A stretch of 64,000 nt of DNA from Udeniomyces pyricola. Its lineage: Eukaryota > Basidiomycota > Tremellomycetes > Cystofilobasidiales > Mrakiaceae. Location: NCBI GenBank assembly GCA_039545295.1, contig BCIK01000009.1, forward strand, positions 1 through 64,000, written 5' to 3'. A model generated the notes under the pieces. The model did not search any database and had not been told where the DNA came from. It saw nothing but the letters and a program-made list of their open reading frames with translations. This document shows positions 24,185 to 34,821 of the stretch, in pieces (position 1 is the first letter of the stretch; every line of letters begins with the position of its first letter). The translations under genes and the position numbers were made by a program.

Positions 24185-24391
24185 ACCAATCATCCTCGGC
24201 ATCAACATGATTGTTTGACGAATTCTCTCTGCCCCTTTCCCCTTGTTATTTTGCCTTGTTTTCTTTTGTATCTGCACTCTGTCTGTCGAACGCTTGTATG
24301 ATACATATTCTTCACGCTTGCTATCGTCGGTCGTCTTTTTCTTCCTCAAGAACTCATTCTGCATGTTGAGCTTCGCGACAAAAATGTGATC
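24185..24391. other. Short convergent gap between nuo-49 and PEX12
   Basis: Only T-rich 3' sequence of the two genes; nothing else seen. Confidence 0.5.
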
Positions 24392-25937
24392 CTATATAAG
24401 CATCTTTCGCAAGTCCGCTCGCATCATAGGACTCCCGCTCACAGGACACCTATCTCGTCCCTTCTCCTCGTGGCCCAAATAATCCCAGATACAACCCCAG
24501 CAGAATATATATCCTCCACGACGCCCGTCAACAGTCGGAGTTCGACCCTCGGCTCGCCAGCATGTGCCGCAAAGAGGACAGTCGTCCCATCGCTTCCTTG
24601 CAAGAAGCGCGTGTCCCTCTTCAGTGGGAGTGGGCAGCGATGGGGGAGGAAGAGAAGCATGTGAATCTTTGGAAACTGATGAAGATCGCGTGGCTGGGCC
24701 GGACAATAGTGCGAAAGGCAATGTTGGAGAGTGATAGAACTCGAGAAACTTGAGCGACAAGAGGAGCGTTGGCAGAAGGGAAGGAAGGGATTTGTAGATT
24801 TCGCTGAGAGTGAATGGCGAGCGAGATGACGGCGGTGAGATGGGCTGTCGAGGAAGGAGACATGGTCAGGCATCGTTAGGCTATGCTGAAAAAATCAAAT
24901 GGTAGATACTGACGAGGTCTACCCTTTCCGCTCTTGCCATGACGAGCCCAAGAGCCCAACCCTCTAGACCCCAAAATCGCGTTTTGCCAAAGAGATATGC
25001 AAGATTCCAGCCGACAGCGCTGACCGTCCAGGCCAGATTAGTCAAAGGATACAGTTGTAGAAAGGCATGCTGCAGTAGACGCTGAATCGTCTGTCGGCGA
25101 GTCTGTCTAGGATCTTCGGTCGTATTTGAGACGTGGTCGGATGTGGACCCAATGACGGACGCGTCGGAAAGGCCCCCGAGCGTAAGGAACAGATCATGTA
25201 ATTTCAGTCGCAAATACGGCAGTAACACCTGAGATGTGAGATCCAAGGGATGCAGGACGAGAACGTTAGTCTGAGGAAAGTACATGATTGGACCGGGGTA
25301 GACGATGAGGCGGAAGAGCTGATTGAGCTGTAATCACGAGAGTTGCCAGGGACGCCCATAACTGCCGGGGTTTCATAGCTGTGCGTTGGTGCGCATTGGA
25401 ACCTAGCTCGGATGAATCGAGGCGGGGAGTCTTGATGGGAGGAATGCTTTGTCGCCTAAGACCGTAGAAATGCTCCGACAACGAGGCGGCTGGGGAGACG
25501 GCGACATTTGGAGCATGGGGCCGGGATTGATCAGTCCAGGTTGAGATGGCAGGGTGATAGAACCAAGTACGGGCAAAGTTGAAGGGAGCTAACGAACCAT
25601 GGTTTTTGAGATGATGACGCTCAATGAGGAGAAGGAGGAGGGAGTAGCACTCCTCGTGACGGTTGGAGATGGGAATCAAGTATCGAGGAAACCTAATGGC
25701 GAGTGTCTGTCGACACGTTCGGCAAGGGCCGGTAATCCGGTCGCATTAGTTGCCGGTTCAGCCCAGGGCTCATCGCAAAAGAGATTGACAGGAAGGGGGA
25801 CGGACAGCGAGAAGGTACCGAGCAGCCGGCTGGAGAAGTGATCGGAGCTGTTCCTGAGCAAGGAGCTCAAACAGAGAAGGTCGAGCAGAGTCGGCGTTCC
25901 AGGTTGTAGTGACCGAAGGGTCGAGGAGCGATTCCAT
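24392..25937 (-). CDS. PEX12: Peroxisomal RING E3 component Pex12
   Basis: A membrane RING subunit of the Pex2-Pex10-Pex12 ubiquitin ligase that recycles the import receptor Pex5. The start at 25937 gives MESLLDPSVTTTWNADSARP, then the family signature PSLFELLAQEQLRSLLQPA. A splice leads to FPRYLIPISNRHEECYSLLL, LLIERHHLKNHGSLAP and LSEHFYGLRRQSIPP, all characteristic of Pex12. Hydrophobic segments follow, with LLPYLRLKLHDLF, LQLYPLTNLAWTVSAVGWNL and YLFGKTRFWG. The linker LKFLEFYHSP...PPPSLPTP precedes the partial RING: CPLC-type pair, GGYIFCWGCIWDYL and CPVSGSP. This lacks some zinc ligands, as in other Pex12 proteins, so only one zinc site is expected. The stop is at 24392. The junction after the N-terminal QPAAR block is ambiguous: GTACCT or GTCCGT donors are possible. 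Confidence 0.9.
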
Positions 25938-26754
25938 CTGAATTCAATCGGTCGTCGTCCTGTTTGTACTTTTGGATGGATCAAGTGAGGATTCGATGGA
26001 GGTAGCAACGGTACAGACGACAAGACAGTAGACAAGATAAGACTCGGGTGATGAAAGCAGAGGATGATGGACAGAGGTTAACGCTACCCGCGGACGTAGA
26101 TCGAAGGCTGGGACGATGAGGAGGATAGCAAGCCTTACTCGGCAGTTCCCCAAAAGCGCTTTGCGACCGCGGCCAATGATTAATCTGCAGGCCAAACGTC
26201 ATGAATGCATGAATTAAACATTAATCGAAATTCATTATCAACTCAGAGTGCAGGTCGACTAGTGGTTATGCACTTGATTACTGATTTCTATATGTATTAT
26301 CAACCATCCTATGTTTTCTGCGTGGCTGAAAATCAACATCACACGTACATCAGCTTATAGTCAATTTGCAGGTAATTCTATATCAGGTCGACACTGTGAT
26401 CTGCGTCGATGTTTCACTACTCAAATGTGCAGCAGAAGTGCGTTCATTTGTGTAATCCTGGTTAATCACGAGCCTGCACGTAGTTCACGATCCCTGTCGC
26501 TGCTAGCTTGTACAGGCTTGTACACATGTACACTCCCATCCCGTCGCGTAATATAATACGTCAGCAGTGTCGACTCACAACCTTCCGCTCACATTCTATC
26601 ACTGCACCCACCTACACTCCCAGCACCCAACACCCCGACAAACCCACCTGGTCGTCCCCGTCGTCATCATCCACGCGCAATTCATCATCTGCACCACACA
26701 CCAACACTTCACAGCCATCCCTTCCTCACCCCTTCACGGGTCAACACGTCTCCA
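25938..26754. promoter_or_regulatory. Divergent promoter region of PEX12 and EAF7
   Basis: No gene seen. AT-rich blocks with TTAATC/GATTAA motifs (around 26210-26280) are followed by a pyrimidine-rich CCCACC leader directly before the EAF7 start. A minus-strand 5' UTR of PEX12 may reach to about 26200. Confidence 0.4.
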
Positions 26755-27807
26755 ATGGCTGCCAATCCTAACGCGTCCACATCTAAGTCCCGCAAGACAA
26801 AGTCCGCCAAAGCGCATTTGACCGCCCTGTCCGAGCAAAACAACGACGACGATGTCCACCCCCCTGGTCCTGGTGGTATCCTTGATACTGTCCAGGGTGA
26901 ACTTGTTCGTTTCCTGCTGAGCTTCGGCCCTTCAACATGCTTATCTGGCCTCTTCGTCGCGCGTAAAGACACGCAAGCTCATCTTCACCCATTCATATTC
27001 ATCGGTCACCCTCCAGGTCCTTTTTCGGGCCCTTACTCGACATCGTCCCGTTGGATCAGATAAACATTTTCATATGATTGGCCTCCTGAACGCCGTGAAC
27101 AAGTCGCTCCAATACGTCGACGTCGACGCGCTCATTGCAAGCCTCGATCGGGGCGAGACTAGTGGCAATGGCGATGGTAAGCTTCCACCTGACATCAAGC
27201 TCGAAGTTGACAGCGAAGAGATCTGGACCAAGCTGAGGAGTATGTGGGATCTTGACCGACTAGATGAACTCGTAAGTTGAATTTTAGAGTGCCTGTCCAA
27301 TGGTTACATCCTCGCTGGACGGTCTCTTGACATGGCTCATCTAGCTGACCAACATCTGCCTTGATACAATCCACCCGATGCTTGAAGAATGGACCGCCAA
27401 CGCCAGATGAAGGATCTGAATTCTATCTACCGTATTCTCCCACATTCAATACCCTTTCCTCTGATCGACGACTCCACTCGGCCGCCTCTGCGTCACCTGC
27501 GTCAACAATGCTGAGCTCTCCCAAGCAACCGGAACGCAACCCGTTGAAACGAAATAGCGATGCTAGTAGTGATAGTAGCTTGACGGGTGACGAGGGCGAT
27601 GAAGATGGGGCGGACGACGACGAAGAAGAAGATGGAGAGGGCAAGGACCAAAACGATGATGATAACGATGGCGAGGAGGATATAGAGGAGGAAGAAGAAG
27701 AAGAAGAAGAGGAAGAGGAAGAAGAGGAAGAAGAAGAGGAGGAGGAGGAGGAGGAGGAGGAAGAAGAAGTCGAAGTCAAGGCAAAGCCACGAAAGAGAAG
27801 AAGATGA
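26755..27807 (+). CDS. EAF7: NuA4 histone acetyltransferase subunit Eaf7
   Basis: A subunit of the NuA4/TINTIN module (CT20 family, MRGBP in animals) that binds Eaf3 and acts on chromatin. Exon 1 (26755-26904) ends in VQGEL. Exon 2 (27017-27271) gives VLFRALTRHRPVGSDKHFHM, IGLLNAVNKSL and SEEIWTKLRSMWDLDRLDEL, the family core (RPVG-x-x-KHF, IW-x-KL-x-x-x-Y/W-x-L). Exon 3 most likely starts at 27388: the first acceptor (CTAG near 27344) runs into a stop, whereas GAAG at 27384-27387 keeps phase 0 and gives NGPPTPDEGSEFYLPYSP, where FxLP is the usual end of the domain. The tail has an acidic run of about 30 Glu and ends KPRKRRR, a nuclear localisation-type cluster. With these exons the protein is 274 residues. 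The two donor/acceptor choices are inferred. Confidence 0.82.
27677..27770 (+). repeat. GAA/GAG trinucleotide tract coding poly-Glu in EAF7
   Basis: A nearly uninterrupted GAR repeat in frame with EAF7. On the minus strand it produces a spurious poly-Ser frame, which I did not annotate. Confidence 0.9.
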
Positions 27808-28507
27808 CGGCCGCTGGCTGTACGTTGCAGATAGCTATACAGCTAGCTACATAAGTCGTAATGTGCGCCATGTAGACGCCTGTATATACCATATTCATGT
27901 ACAGAGGAACATTCACGTTGTCTCGCATCGATGGATATCATAGATTCGTTTGCGCGGTGACGAATCAATTTGAACCACTTACATCGCAACTAATATGATA
28001 AGTACGGTAATGTACTGACTACATATCAGCTGACAAAAGACTGCGCTTCACTTGACACCAACCAGCCTTGCTATCAGATATTAGCTAGCTGAGCGACCAT
28101 GATGGTTCAAGCATGATCGAATGCTGCAATGGTCAGTGAGGTGGTACCTTGGAATTTGATTTGCGATTGAAGCTTGTGAGTTATTGAGCAATTGATAGGG
28201 GTCCGATATCCGATGCAGATCTGTGATCTGAGATGTGAGATGGTTGATGGTGGCCCAAAGCAATTAATCCAAAAGGTATCAATGACTCTGTAGTCAGTCA
28301 GTATTCCCTCTGACGCGACTGATCGATTGATCGACCCAGTCACTAGTCACTAGTCACTGGCTAACCTGCAACCGACCTACCTACCCACCAACCAGCCAAC
28401 CAGCCAACCTGTTACTTGTTGTTACTGTTCCCGTCCACGCCTTACTATCTGTCCTTCACCATCCTACTCATCTACTCATTCACCAACACACCAATACAAT
28501 CCTCCCC
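27808..28507. other. Intergenic between EAF7 and the SIKE-like gene
   Basis: No gene seen. Three CACTAGT-type direct repeats lie at about 28337-28361 and (C/A)CC-rich short repeats at 28370-28410, probably in the promoter or leader of the downstream gene. Confidence 0.4.
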
Positions 28508-30137
28508 ATGTGTCAGCCATTCCCACCTAAATCCCATCATCAATCATCTCCCAAGTACCCATTGTCTGTGCTCACATTGCCCTTCGTCATCATCATCCCT
28601 CCCCCCAACAGCCCAAGAGGATCTCAACAAGCTCTGGTCTCTCATCGGTGAGCTGTCAGATCAGCTCAGTCAGAACAGAGCAGTCACTGCTGGCCTCCAG
28701 GCTCAGGTCGCCGAAGTCAAGGTTCGTATCCATCACACAACATCACATTTGGCGCAGATAGTCAGGGGCATAACGTGTCCCATCAAACTCCACAGTGCTT
28801 GTGTGCTCAGTTCCCTATCCTCAGAGCCATCTGCCACGAAGTGTTAGCGATCAGTTCCCGAGCCTTTTGTGCTATGGGTCAAGTTCATTGAATTTAATCG
28901 AGAGTCAGAGATTCATGTGAGAGATGAGCAAGCTCGATGGATGTGAGCCGATCAGGTCCGAGCAAGAGTAGCTGCTATTCGACCAGGTTGTCTGGATCGT
29001 CGCGGGCCCAGTCTTGGGCTTCACGTCTTTCTATCTCGAGCACGCAGTATTTCGCAAGATGGCATGCTCAGTTTGCTCCATTCTTTCTTACATCACAGAA
29101 TCAAGCCGTTCACTCCAATTCTGGTTTCCCTCTTCGGCGATTCAATACCGACATCTCTCAAGGTCAACTTCTACCTCGCCCCTGTCAGGATATCCTGTCT
29201 CACTCAGAGTCACCGCTGATGAACTCATTTGACCGTTTGCATGACCGTGTGCGCTAATACAGAGGAATTTACCTCGAGTCTTGAGCAATTGACCGCCAAA
29301 CTGATTCTGGAAAATCGGTCGCTGCAACACGAGAACAAGCAGCTTTCCATCCTCTTGCGAGAGTACGAGGCCACGCTCGAGGGCGTCATGGGCAAGTTTA
29401 GAGGTCTAGCAGTGAGTCCTTTCAACCTAGATCTGCAATGAATGGGGAGTCATGATTCACTGTGGTGTTGACCTACTCTCAAACCGGAACACATGCAGCA
29501 CTCGACCCAGTCCCATGAGCTAGCTCTGCATTCCCACTACTCTTCAGCCCTAATGTCATTATCCCACGAGCAAGGCTACGAGTCCCTGCTGGAGATGACG
29601 GGCCTAGGCATGGGCTTGGCTAAGCTTGGAGAACTGGTTCGCAAAGCGTTGAGAATCGAGATGGGTGAGCTGGAAGGAATCGAAGAATTTGGGTAAGTCT
29701 CTTTGTCCTAGTCCTAGTTCTAGTCCTAAAAGGGTGAAACCTTCCGCACGACTGAATATCTAATTGGCCAACTGGGACTGCCTCGGTCGCACAGTAAAAT
29801 GAACTCGACGGGAGGTTATCTGCCTCCCTCATCTTCCTCTCATCTTCCCCTTCCCGCACCACCACCGTCCACCCTTCCCAAGCTGTCCAATGCAGGTGAC
29901 TCCAACTTACTTCCCAATAACAACCAAGGCAACATGTCGGATCGTAAAACCGATAAAGGCAATAGTTCAATAGGGGACACACCTCTGGACTGGGCGTTGG
30001 AGCGCGAGAGCGAGATTGAGCGGCTTGAGAGCGAGAATCGAGCGCTACGGGAGATGCTTGGGTTGCAGTCAAATCATGAGTCGGAGGACGAGCGTGAACG
30101 ACAAGAAAATCCGAATACATCCGAGGTTTCAAGATGA
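28508..30137 (+). CDS. SIKE/FGFR1OP2-like coiled-coil protein (STRIPAK-associated family)
   Basis: A small coiled-coil protein of the animal SIKE1/FGFR1OP2 type; family members are adaptors of the STRIPAK phosphatase/kinase complex, and filamentous fungi have a similar small coiled-coil subunit. Exons give EDLNKLWSLIGELSDQLSQN (about 28610-28721), then SSLEQLTAKLILENRSLQHE followed by NKQLSILLREYEATLEGVMG (the family core motif ENxxL-x-x-Y-x-x-x-L-E-x-V-M-x-K-F/Y-R), then SLLEMTGLGMGLAKLGELVR, and a last exon with ESEIERLESENRALREMLGL, which matches the C-terminal ENxxLREIL motif. The start is uncertain: ATG at 28508 with a donor four bases in (ATGT/GTCAGC) joined to 28612 gives MSQEDLNKLW, otherwise an upstream exon is missing. 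The intron after VAEVK (donor GTTCGT at 28722) would be unusually long, to about 29264. Confidence 0.68.
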
Positions 30138-30722
30138 TGGTCGGAAGGTGAGGGGGGAGGGGAGGCGGGGGGAGGCATCTATATCATGCGCTCGTGATTA
30201 GAGGGTGATCGATTGATGGGGCATGCGTATCAAGTAGAATTGAGAGCAGGAGAGTACCCTGTGCTTGGGGCGTGGACCATGCGTTTCAATCTTGACGACC
30301 CTTCGGTTGTCTTGCTGATTTTACATAGAAAGGACAATAAATAGATAAGGACACAGGCAGCTGAAAATTGAATATCCCCCGGCCCGCGGTCCCTGCACCC
30401 GACGGCAATCAACGTAGCCGGTGACCAATCATCAGGACATGTCAAACACGCCAAACCATCTAAATCCAACTACATCGCGTGCAATGGTATCGTTAGTGAC
30501 CGCCTCGGATGATAATGGTGTTGATCCATCTACTATGATACATGAACGTTGATGCGCTGATGATCGATGAGAGAAGTGCACGACCGGTCATCCATCATCT
30601 TGCAATCTTGAGTGATCAACTAATTATCTCATCGATTCATCGTCATCCATCATCCATCATTCATCTATCTGACTTTCTCATCACCAAACGCCATCCATAT
30701 CCACCCGCCAACACCTCAGATC
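30138..30722. other. Intergenic between the SIKE-like gene and PEX19
   Basis: No gene seen. CATC-rich simple sequence (about 30580-30680) and CCACCC sequence precede the PEX19 start. Confidence 0.4.
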
Positions 30723-32456
30723 ATGCCCATTTCTCAGACCTCTCACACCGACTCCGACCCGGACGACTACGATGATCTCGACGGTACGATTGCTTAATGT
30801 CACCCTCCTCACTTTGAACTCAGCTCGGACCGGTTGCTGACACCCATTGCCCATGCTTGTATCGCGACTGTCCCTCTGTCTGAATCACTGTTGTTTTCAC
30901 TGCTACCCTGGCCCAACACTGAATACTCCTGCTCTCTTATCACTGCGAACAAACCCCACACTGTGCCTCATTCTTTCGAACCGCACATCCATCTCAACCA
31001 GACGTCATACCTACATTCACTGCCCCTCCTCCCGCTGATGGACCATATGCTCGACCGCAATCACAGCCCAAATCTCCCGCGACGCAAGATCGATCCGAAG
31101 AGGCGTTTGCTGAGCAGCTTGCCAAGGAAATGGAGTCTCTCTTCAGTTCGCTGGGGCTACCAGAACAGATGGGGCCTCCTTCAGCTTCCGGATCAGCGCC
31201 CTCAAACCCGGTAGCCACCCTCGCCAATCTCCTTGGAACCTCGACCGATCTGCCCGACGCGTCAAACGGGATTCCTTCAAATACTGGTAGCAAACCTAAC
31301 TCAACATCATCAGCGGCAACTGAATCAGAACTGAGAGAGATGCAAGATGCTTGGGAGGCCATGTTCGCAAACGCGCTCAAGGTCGAAGGGGCAGACGTAT
31401 CGGCTGGTCAGCCAGCGAACGCAACTCACAGTGAATCAGTGAGCAACGAAGAGGCTGTAGAGGACTTGTTTCAGAAGTCAATCAGAGAGACGATGGAGAG
31501 GCTGAAGACGAGCGAGCAGAACAATGACGTGAGCCAATCTTCTTTCGCCGTGCCCGCCCTTCAATAAACCCACTGGATCGCATGTCTCGCGATGCTAATA
31601 CGTAAACTCATGGCCGCTGCCACTCGCTATGTACTTCCCGTCGTGATCAATCTTGTCCGTTGATGCGGAAGAACGCCGCCGATTCGTCGGCCTCGTCCGA
31701 TCCGTTTGCAGCTCTTCTCGCCTCGCTTGCAGAGGGCGGAGCGGCTGGTCTTGGGGAAGACGCTTTGGATGGTGAGGGTGTCTTGGAAAGCATGATGGAT
31801 AGTCTCATGAATAAGGAGGTCCTGTATGAGCCTTTGAAGGACTTGAGTGAAAAGGTACAGTAACTGCGACACCTTATTTAACACCCCCCCCCCCCTTCAA
31901 CCCTTCTCTTTCCCTGCTATCCTTGTGCCTTGAATTTGCAAACTGACTCTACAAGGTCGATGCCTTCTTTCCTAGTATCCGATTTATCTCGAGTCTCCGA
32001 CAGCACTCGCTCTTCCCCGGCCGACCTTACATTCTTATGTCGAACAAGCAAATCTAGTGCATCAAATCGTTGCCGTCTTCGAACGGTCTGATTGGAGTGA
32101 CGACAACAAACAGGCCAAGGAAGAGGTCCGAGAGCTTATGGGCAAGGTGACTTCAGAACTCACACAACCTATCTTTGCGTCTTTGTCAATTCGGACCTGT
32201 GCGAGTTGATCCATTGACCGTTCTCGGGCTTGGTTGATTCGTCGTAGATGCAAGATCTTGGAGCACCTCCCAAAGAGATTATGGGCGACATGCCCGAGGG
32301 TTTCGTACGTTGGGACAGTCTACGATCATGGCGGATTTTGCAAGACTATGACTAATTTGCATTCATGTCTTTCGTTCTGGCGTACAGGAAATTGGAGAGG
32401 ATGGATTGCCACATTTACCGAATCTACCAGGAGGAGAAGGTTGTGTCATTGGGTGA
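30723..32456 (+). CDS. PEX19: Peroxisomal membrane protein import receptor/chaperone Pex19
   Basis: A cytosolic, farnesylated chaperone that binds peroxisomal membrane proteins and docks on Pex3. The ATG at 30723 gives MPISQTSHTDSDPDDYDDLD, the acidic Pex3-binding N-terminus. Spliced to DVIPTFTAPPPADGPYARPQ, then EEAFAEQLAKEMESLFSSLG and ELREMQDAWEAMFANALKVE. Next come SVSNEEAVEDLFQKSIRETM and SDPFAALLASLAEG, then SLMNKEVLYEPLKDLSEK, the conserved helix of the cargo domain, and YPIYLESPTALALPRPTLHS followed by VAVFERSDWSDDNKQAKEEV. The end MQDLGAPPKEIMGDMPEGFE is diagnostic. The last exon closes with GGEGCVIG-stop, so CVIG is a CaaX box. At least six exons. Together with PEX12 and the SKL enzyme it is one of three peroxisomal genes in this window. 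Confidence 0.93.
31884..31895 (+). repeat. C12 homopolymer inside a PEX19 intron
   Basis: Twelve C residues in the intron that follows the LSEK codons, in the polypyrimidine region upstream of the acceptor. Confidence 0.9.
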
Positions 32457-32933
32457 AACCCAACGCGCTCCACCCCGCCCACGCTGTCAACAGAGACATG
32501 TTACAGTCCTATACATACGTGTTAAGAAGTGAAAAAGGAGACAGGGCTACGCGAAAGACAGGCGTAAAAAAAAGAAGAAATAGCATATCCAGTATAAAGG
32601 TGAAACGTGGCTGCTCGAAAGTCAGCGAGCTAGAAGGGACCAAAGATACGGTCGAGATGCTTAAAAAGAACGGTGTATGAAAGGGATGTGATCAAAGAAA
32701 GGCAAAAAAAAAGGACGATAAGAAGAAAAGCTACGAGGAGATGCAAAACGGAACAAAAAACTGCGATCGACGCTGATCCGATACATCGACAAGACCACGA
32801 TGTTGTTCTTGGGTGCAGGAAGGGCGAACGCACGAAGAGCCATGAAACATGAGGGGACATACATCAATATTCGATTGAGATACGATGCTGGATCGCGTCA
32901 AGCAAACCAAAAAAAACTCTTACATATGCACAT
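32457..32933. other. Convergent 3' region of PEX19 and the SSP120-like gene
   Basis: Holds A-rich runs (32565-32760) and no coding family. Probably 3' UTRs of both genes. Confidence 0.45.
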
Positions 32934-34426
32934 CTAAAACTCCTTTCTACCTCTTCTGAACTTGTACTTGTAAGGAGTGCCTTTCCTCAACTTCTCTCTT
33001 TCGGTCCTTGGCCTAGCGAACCCTGCCTCGCCCTCGCCGTACGGTCTATCATCTTGAGCCTCAAGCTTGACGCCACCCAGCCTAGCTGCCACACTCGGTG
33101 GCTTAGACTCGATAACTTTATCAGACGTCGCTTTGACACCGGATGTCGAAGGCGGTGCCTCGTGAGGAAGGTCGGCGTGAGTCTCCGACTCGGCCTCAAG
33201 GAAGGCCTGAGCGCGAGAGTCCTCGACGGCCTCGATCTGTTCGTGATGAGCGAAATGTTCGAGATCTTCGGGATGGGTGTATGATTCATCGGTTTGGGTT
33301 TCGGGAGTGGAATGATAGAGCTCCTCGTGGTGGAGGAAACTGGCAATGAATAGTTTGTCAGTCGTCAGTGACATAAGAGAACACTTTGAGGGGTATGATG
33401 AGACATGGGCTTGAGGGGTTACGGGCGACTCACTACTCAGACTCCTCATCTAAATTGTAACAGATGCATCATAATCCATCAATAAAACGATCTCCGTCCC
33501 TCACACGAAATCTCTTGGAAGAGTACGTGACGACTCACCGTAATGATGGCCGAGATGAGCGCCTTTGAAATCGGGCAGACCGCCGTTACCCGCGTCGGTG
33601 AACTCCTTAAGTGTGACGATGCCGTCGCCATCCTTGTCAAGGACTGACAGTACTTTGGCGACAACCTCTGCTGCCTGGGCAGAGTGAGCTTCGGCTGATC
33701 CACCGTGGGGAGCTAGGGATGAATCGTGATGGAGTCCGTCTACATTTAACGTCGCCAGGATGCGGCGCGTTGATTTGGGTCAGAGATGATGTTTGCACGC
33801 ATCTAGTCTTCGGTAACAGATCGAGTCGGACGCACAGATAGCTTCGATCTCAGGGATTGAGAGTACTCCATCGTGATCGAGGTCGTGTAAGTGGAAGCTA
33901 AATGAATTATCGAGGGGACACTTGATCAGGACAGCATTGGGACAACAAGAGACATGGCAATTTGATCACTGACAAGGATTCCGGGTCGAACGCGTCACTA
34001 TAGGCAGACAAACAATCAAGAGCATGCGTCAGGATCATTATACATGTAGAAACAACGAGTCCATCTTTACACGCTTGGAGGATCCAAGTCAAGGACCGGA
34101 AAACATGAAGAGGTCGCCAAGCGGGCATAAAGTACAAGGGAAACGAAGAAAGGTCAACAGTCGAAGTGGGGAGAGAAGAAGCGAACATACATGTGGTGTT
34201 CGGAGCGCATCTGTTGATAGATTGGCAAATGGAACAGATGAGCATGAAGAGTCAGATCAAGCATGGCTTGCTGCCCGATTCGGGTTGATGGGAATGAACA
34301 TACGTGTCGCTCAGCGTACCCGAGACCGTCGAGGTCGGCACCGTGGTCATCGTAGCTATCGCCGTGGCCGCCATGAGCGGCAACGAGGGAGAGAAGTGCC
34401 AAGGAAATGGCGGTGATGGGAATCAT
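32934..34426 (-). CDS. Secretory-pathway EF-hand protein (Ssp120/nucleobindin-like)
   Basis: The start at 34426 gives a signal peptide, MIPITAISLALLSLVAAHGG, then a His/Gly/Asp-rich stretch GHGDSYDDHGADLDGLGYAE. Exons follow with DAFDPES, FHLHDLDHDGVLSIPEIEAI (EF-hand 1, loop D-L-D-H-D-G-V-L-S-I-P-E) and VLSVLDKDGDGIVTLKEFTD (EF-hand 2, loop D-K-D-G-D-G-I-V-T-L-K-E), then DAGNGGLPDFKGAHLGHHYD and the last exon with EELYHSTPETQTDESYTHPE. This order matches yeast Ssp120, a Ca-binding partner of cargo receptors that moves between ER and Golgi. The C-terminal part has a His/Glu-rich region and a basic end, RGTPYKYKFRRGRKEF-like (KGTPYKYKFRRGRKEF). No HDEL retention signal is present. It is divergent from the SERP1 gene. 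Confidence 0.78.
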
Positions 34427-34821
34427 TCGAAGCAAAAGGTTGGCTGGCGTCGATTGGCGGTGAGTATGGGGATGATAGGGAACGAAGGGGGGAATCCAAT
34501 GGAAGGAGGGGTGAGTGACTGGATGCGGTATGTAAGAGTTGAGTGAGTGTAAGAATGAAATAACGAATTAATGAATTGAGATGGAGCATTGGATGCATAT
34601 ATGGAGAGTCACCTGGATACACTTGAGCAGCTTGATCGATTAACGATTCACATGACAACAGACTCATCTGCGCATCTGCCTCGTCTATTACAATCCGTCT
34701 CAAGCTAGCACCATCTTCACATACATACACGCTTCGCTTCGCTTCTCCTAGCTTCATCTCCGCTTGGCCAGCAGACTCCAGTCACTTGATTCCATCGTTA
34801 GACTTCCAGTCTCCTTTCGCA
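34427..34821. promoter_or_regulatory. Bidirectional promoter of the SSP120-like gene and SERP1
   Basis: A 395-nt stretch between the start codons of two genes that both act in the ER/secretory pathway. No gene and no canonical TATA box seen. CATATATGG is near 34595-34603 and CTTCGCTTCGCTTC repeats near 34730-34745. Confidence 0.5.

Noticed and set aside
27423..27779. Minus-strand poly-Ser frame opposite EAF7
   Set aside because: It is the antisense of the GAR repeat and has no start context or conserved motif.
34024..34416. Plus-strand frame of 130 codons opposite the SSP120-like gene
   Set aside because: It is the antisense of exons and introns of the EF-hand gene and is Arg/Gly-rich with no motif.
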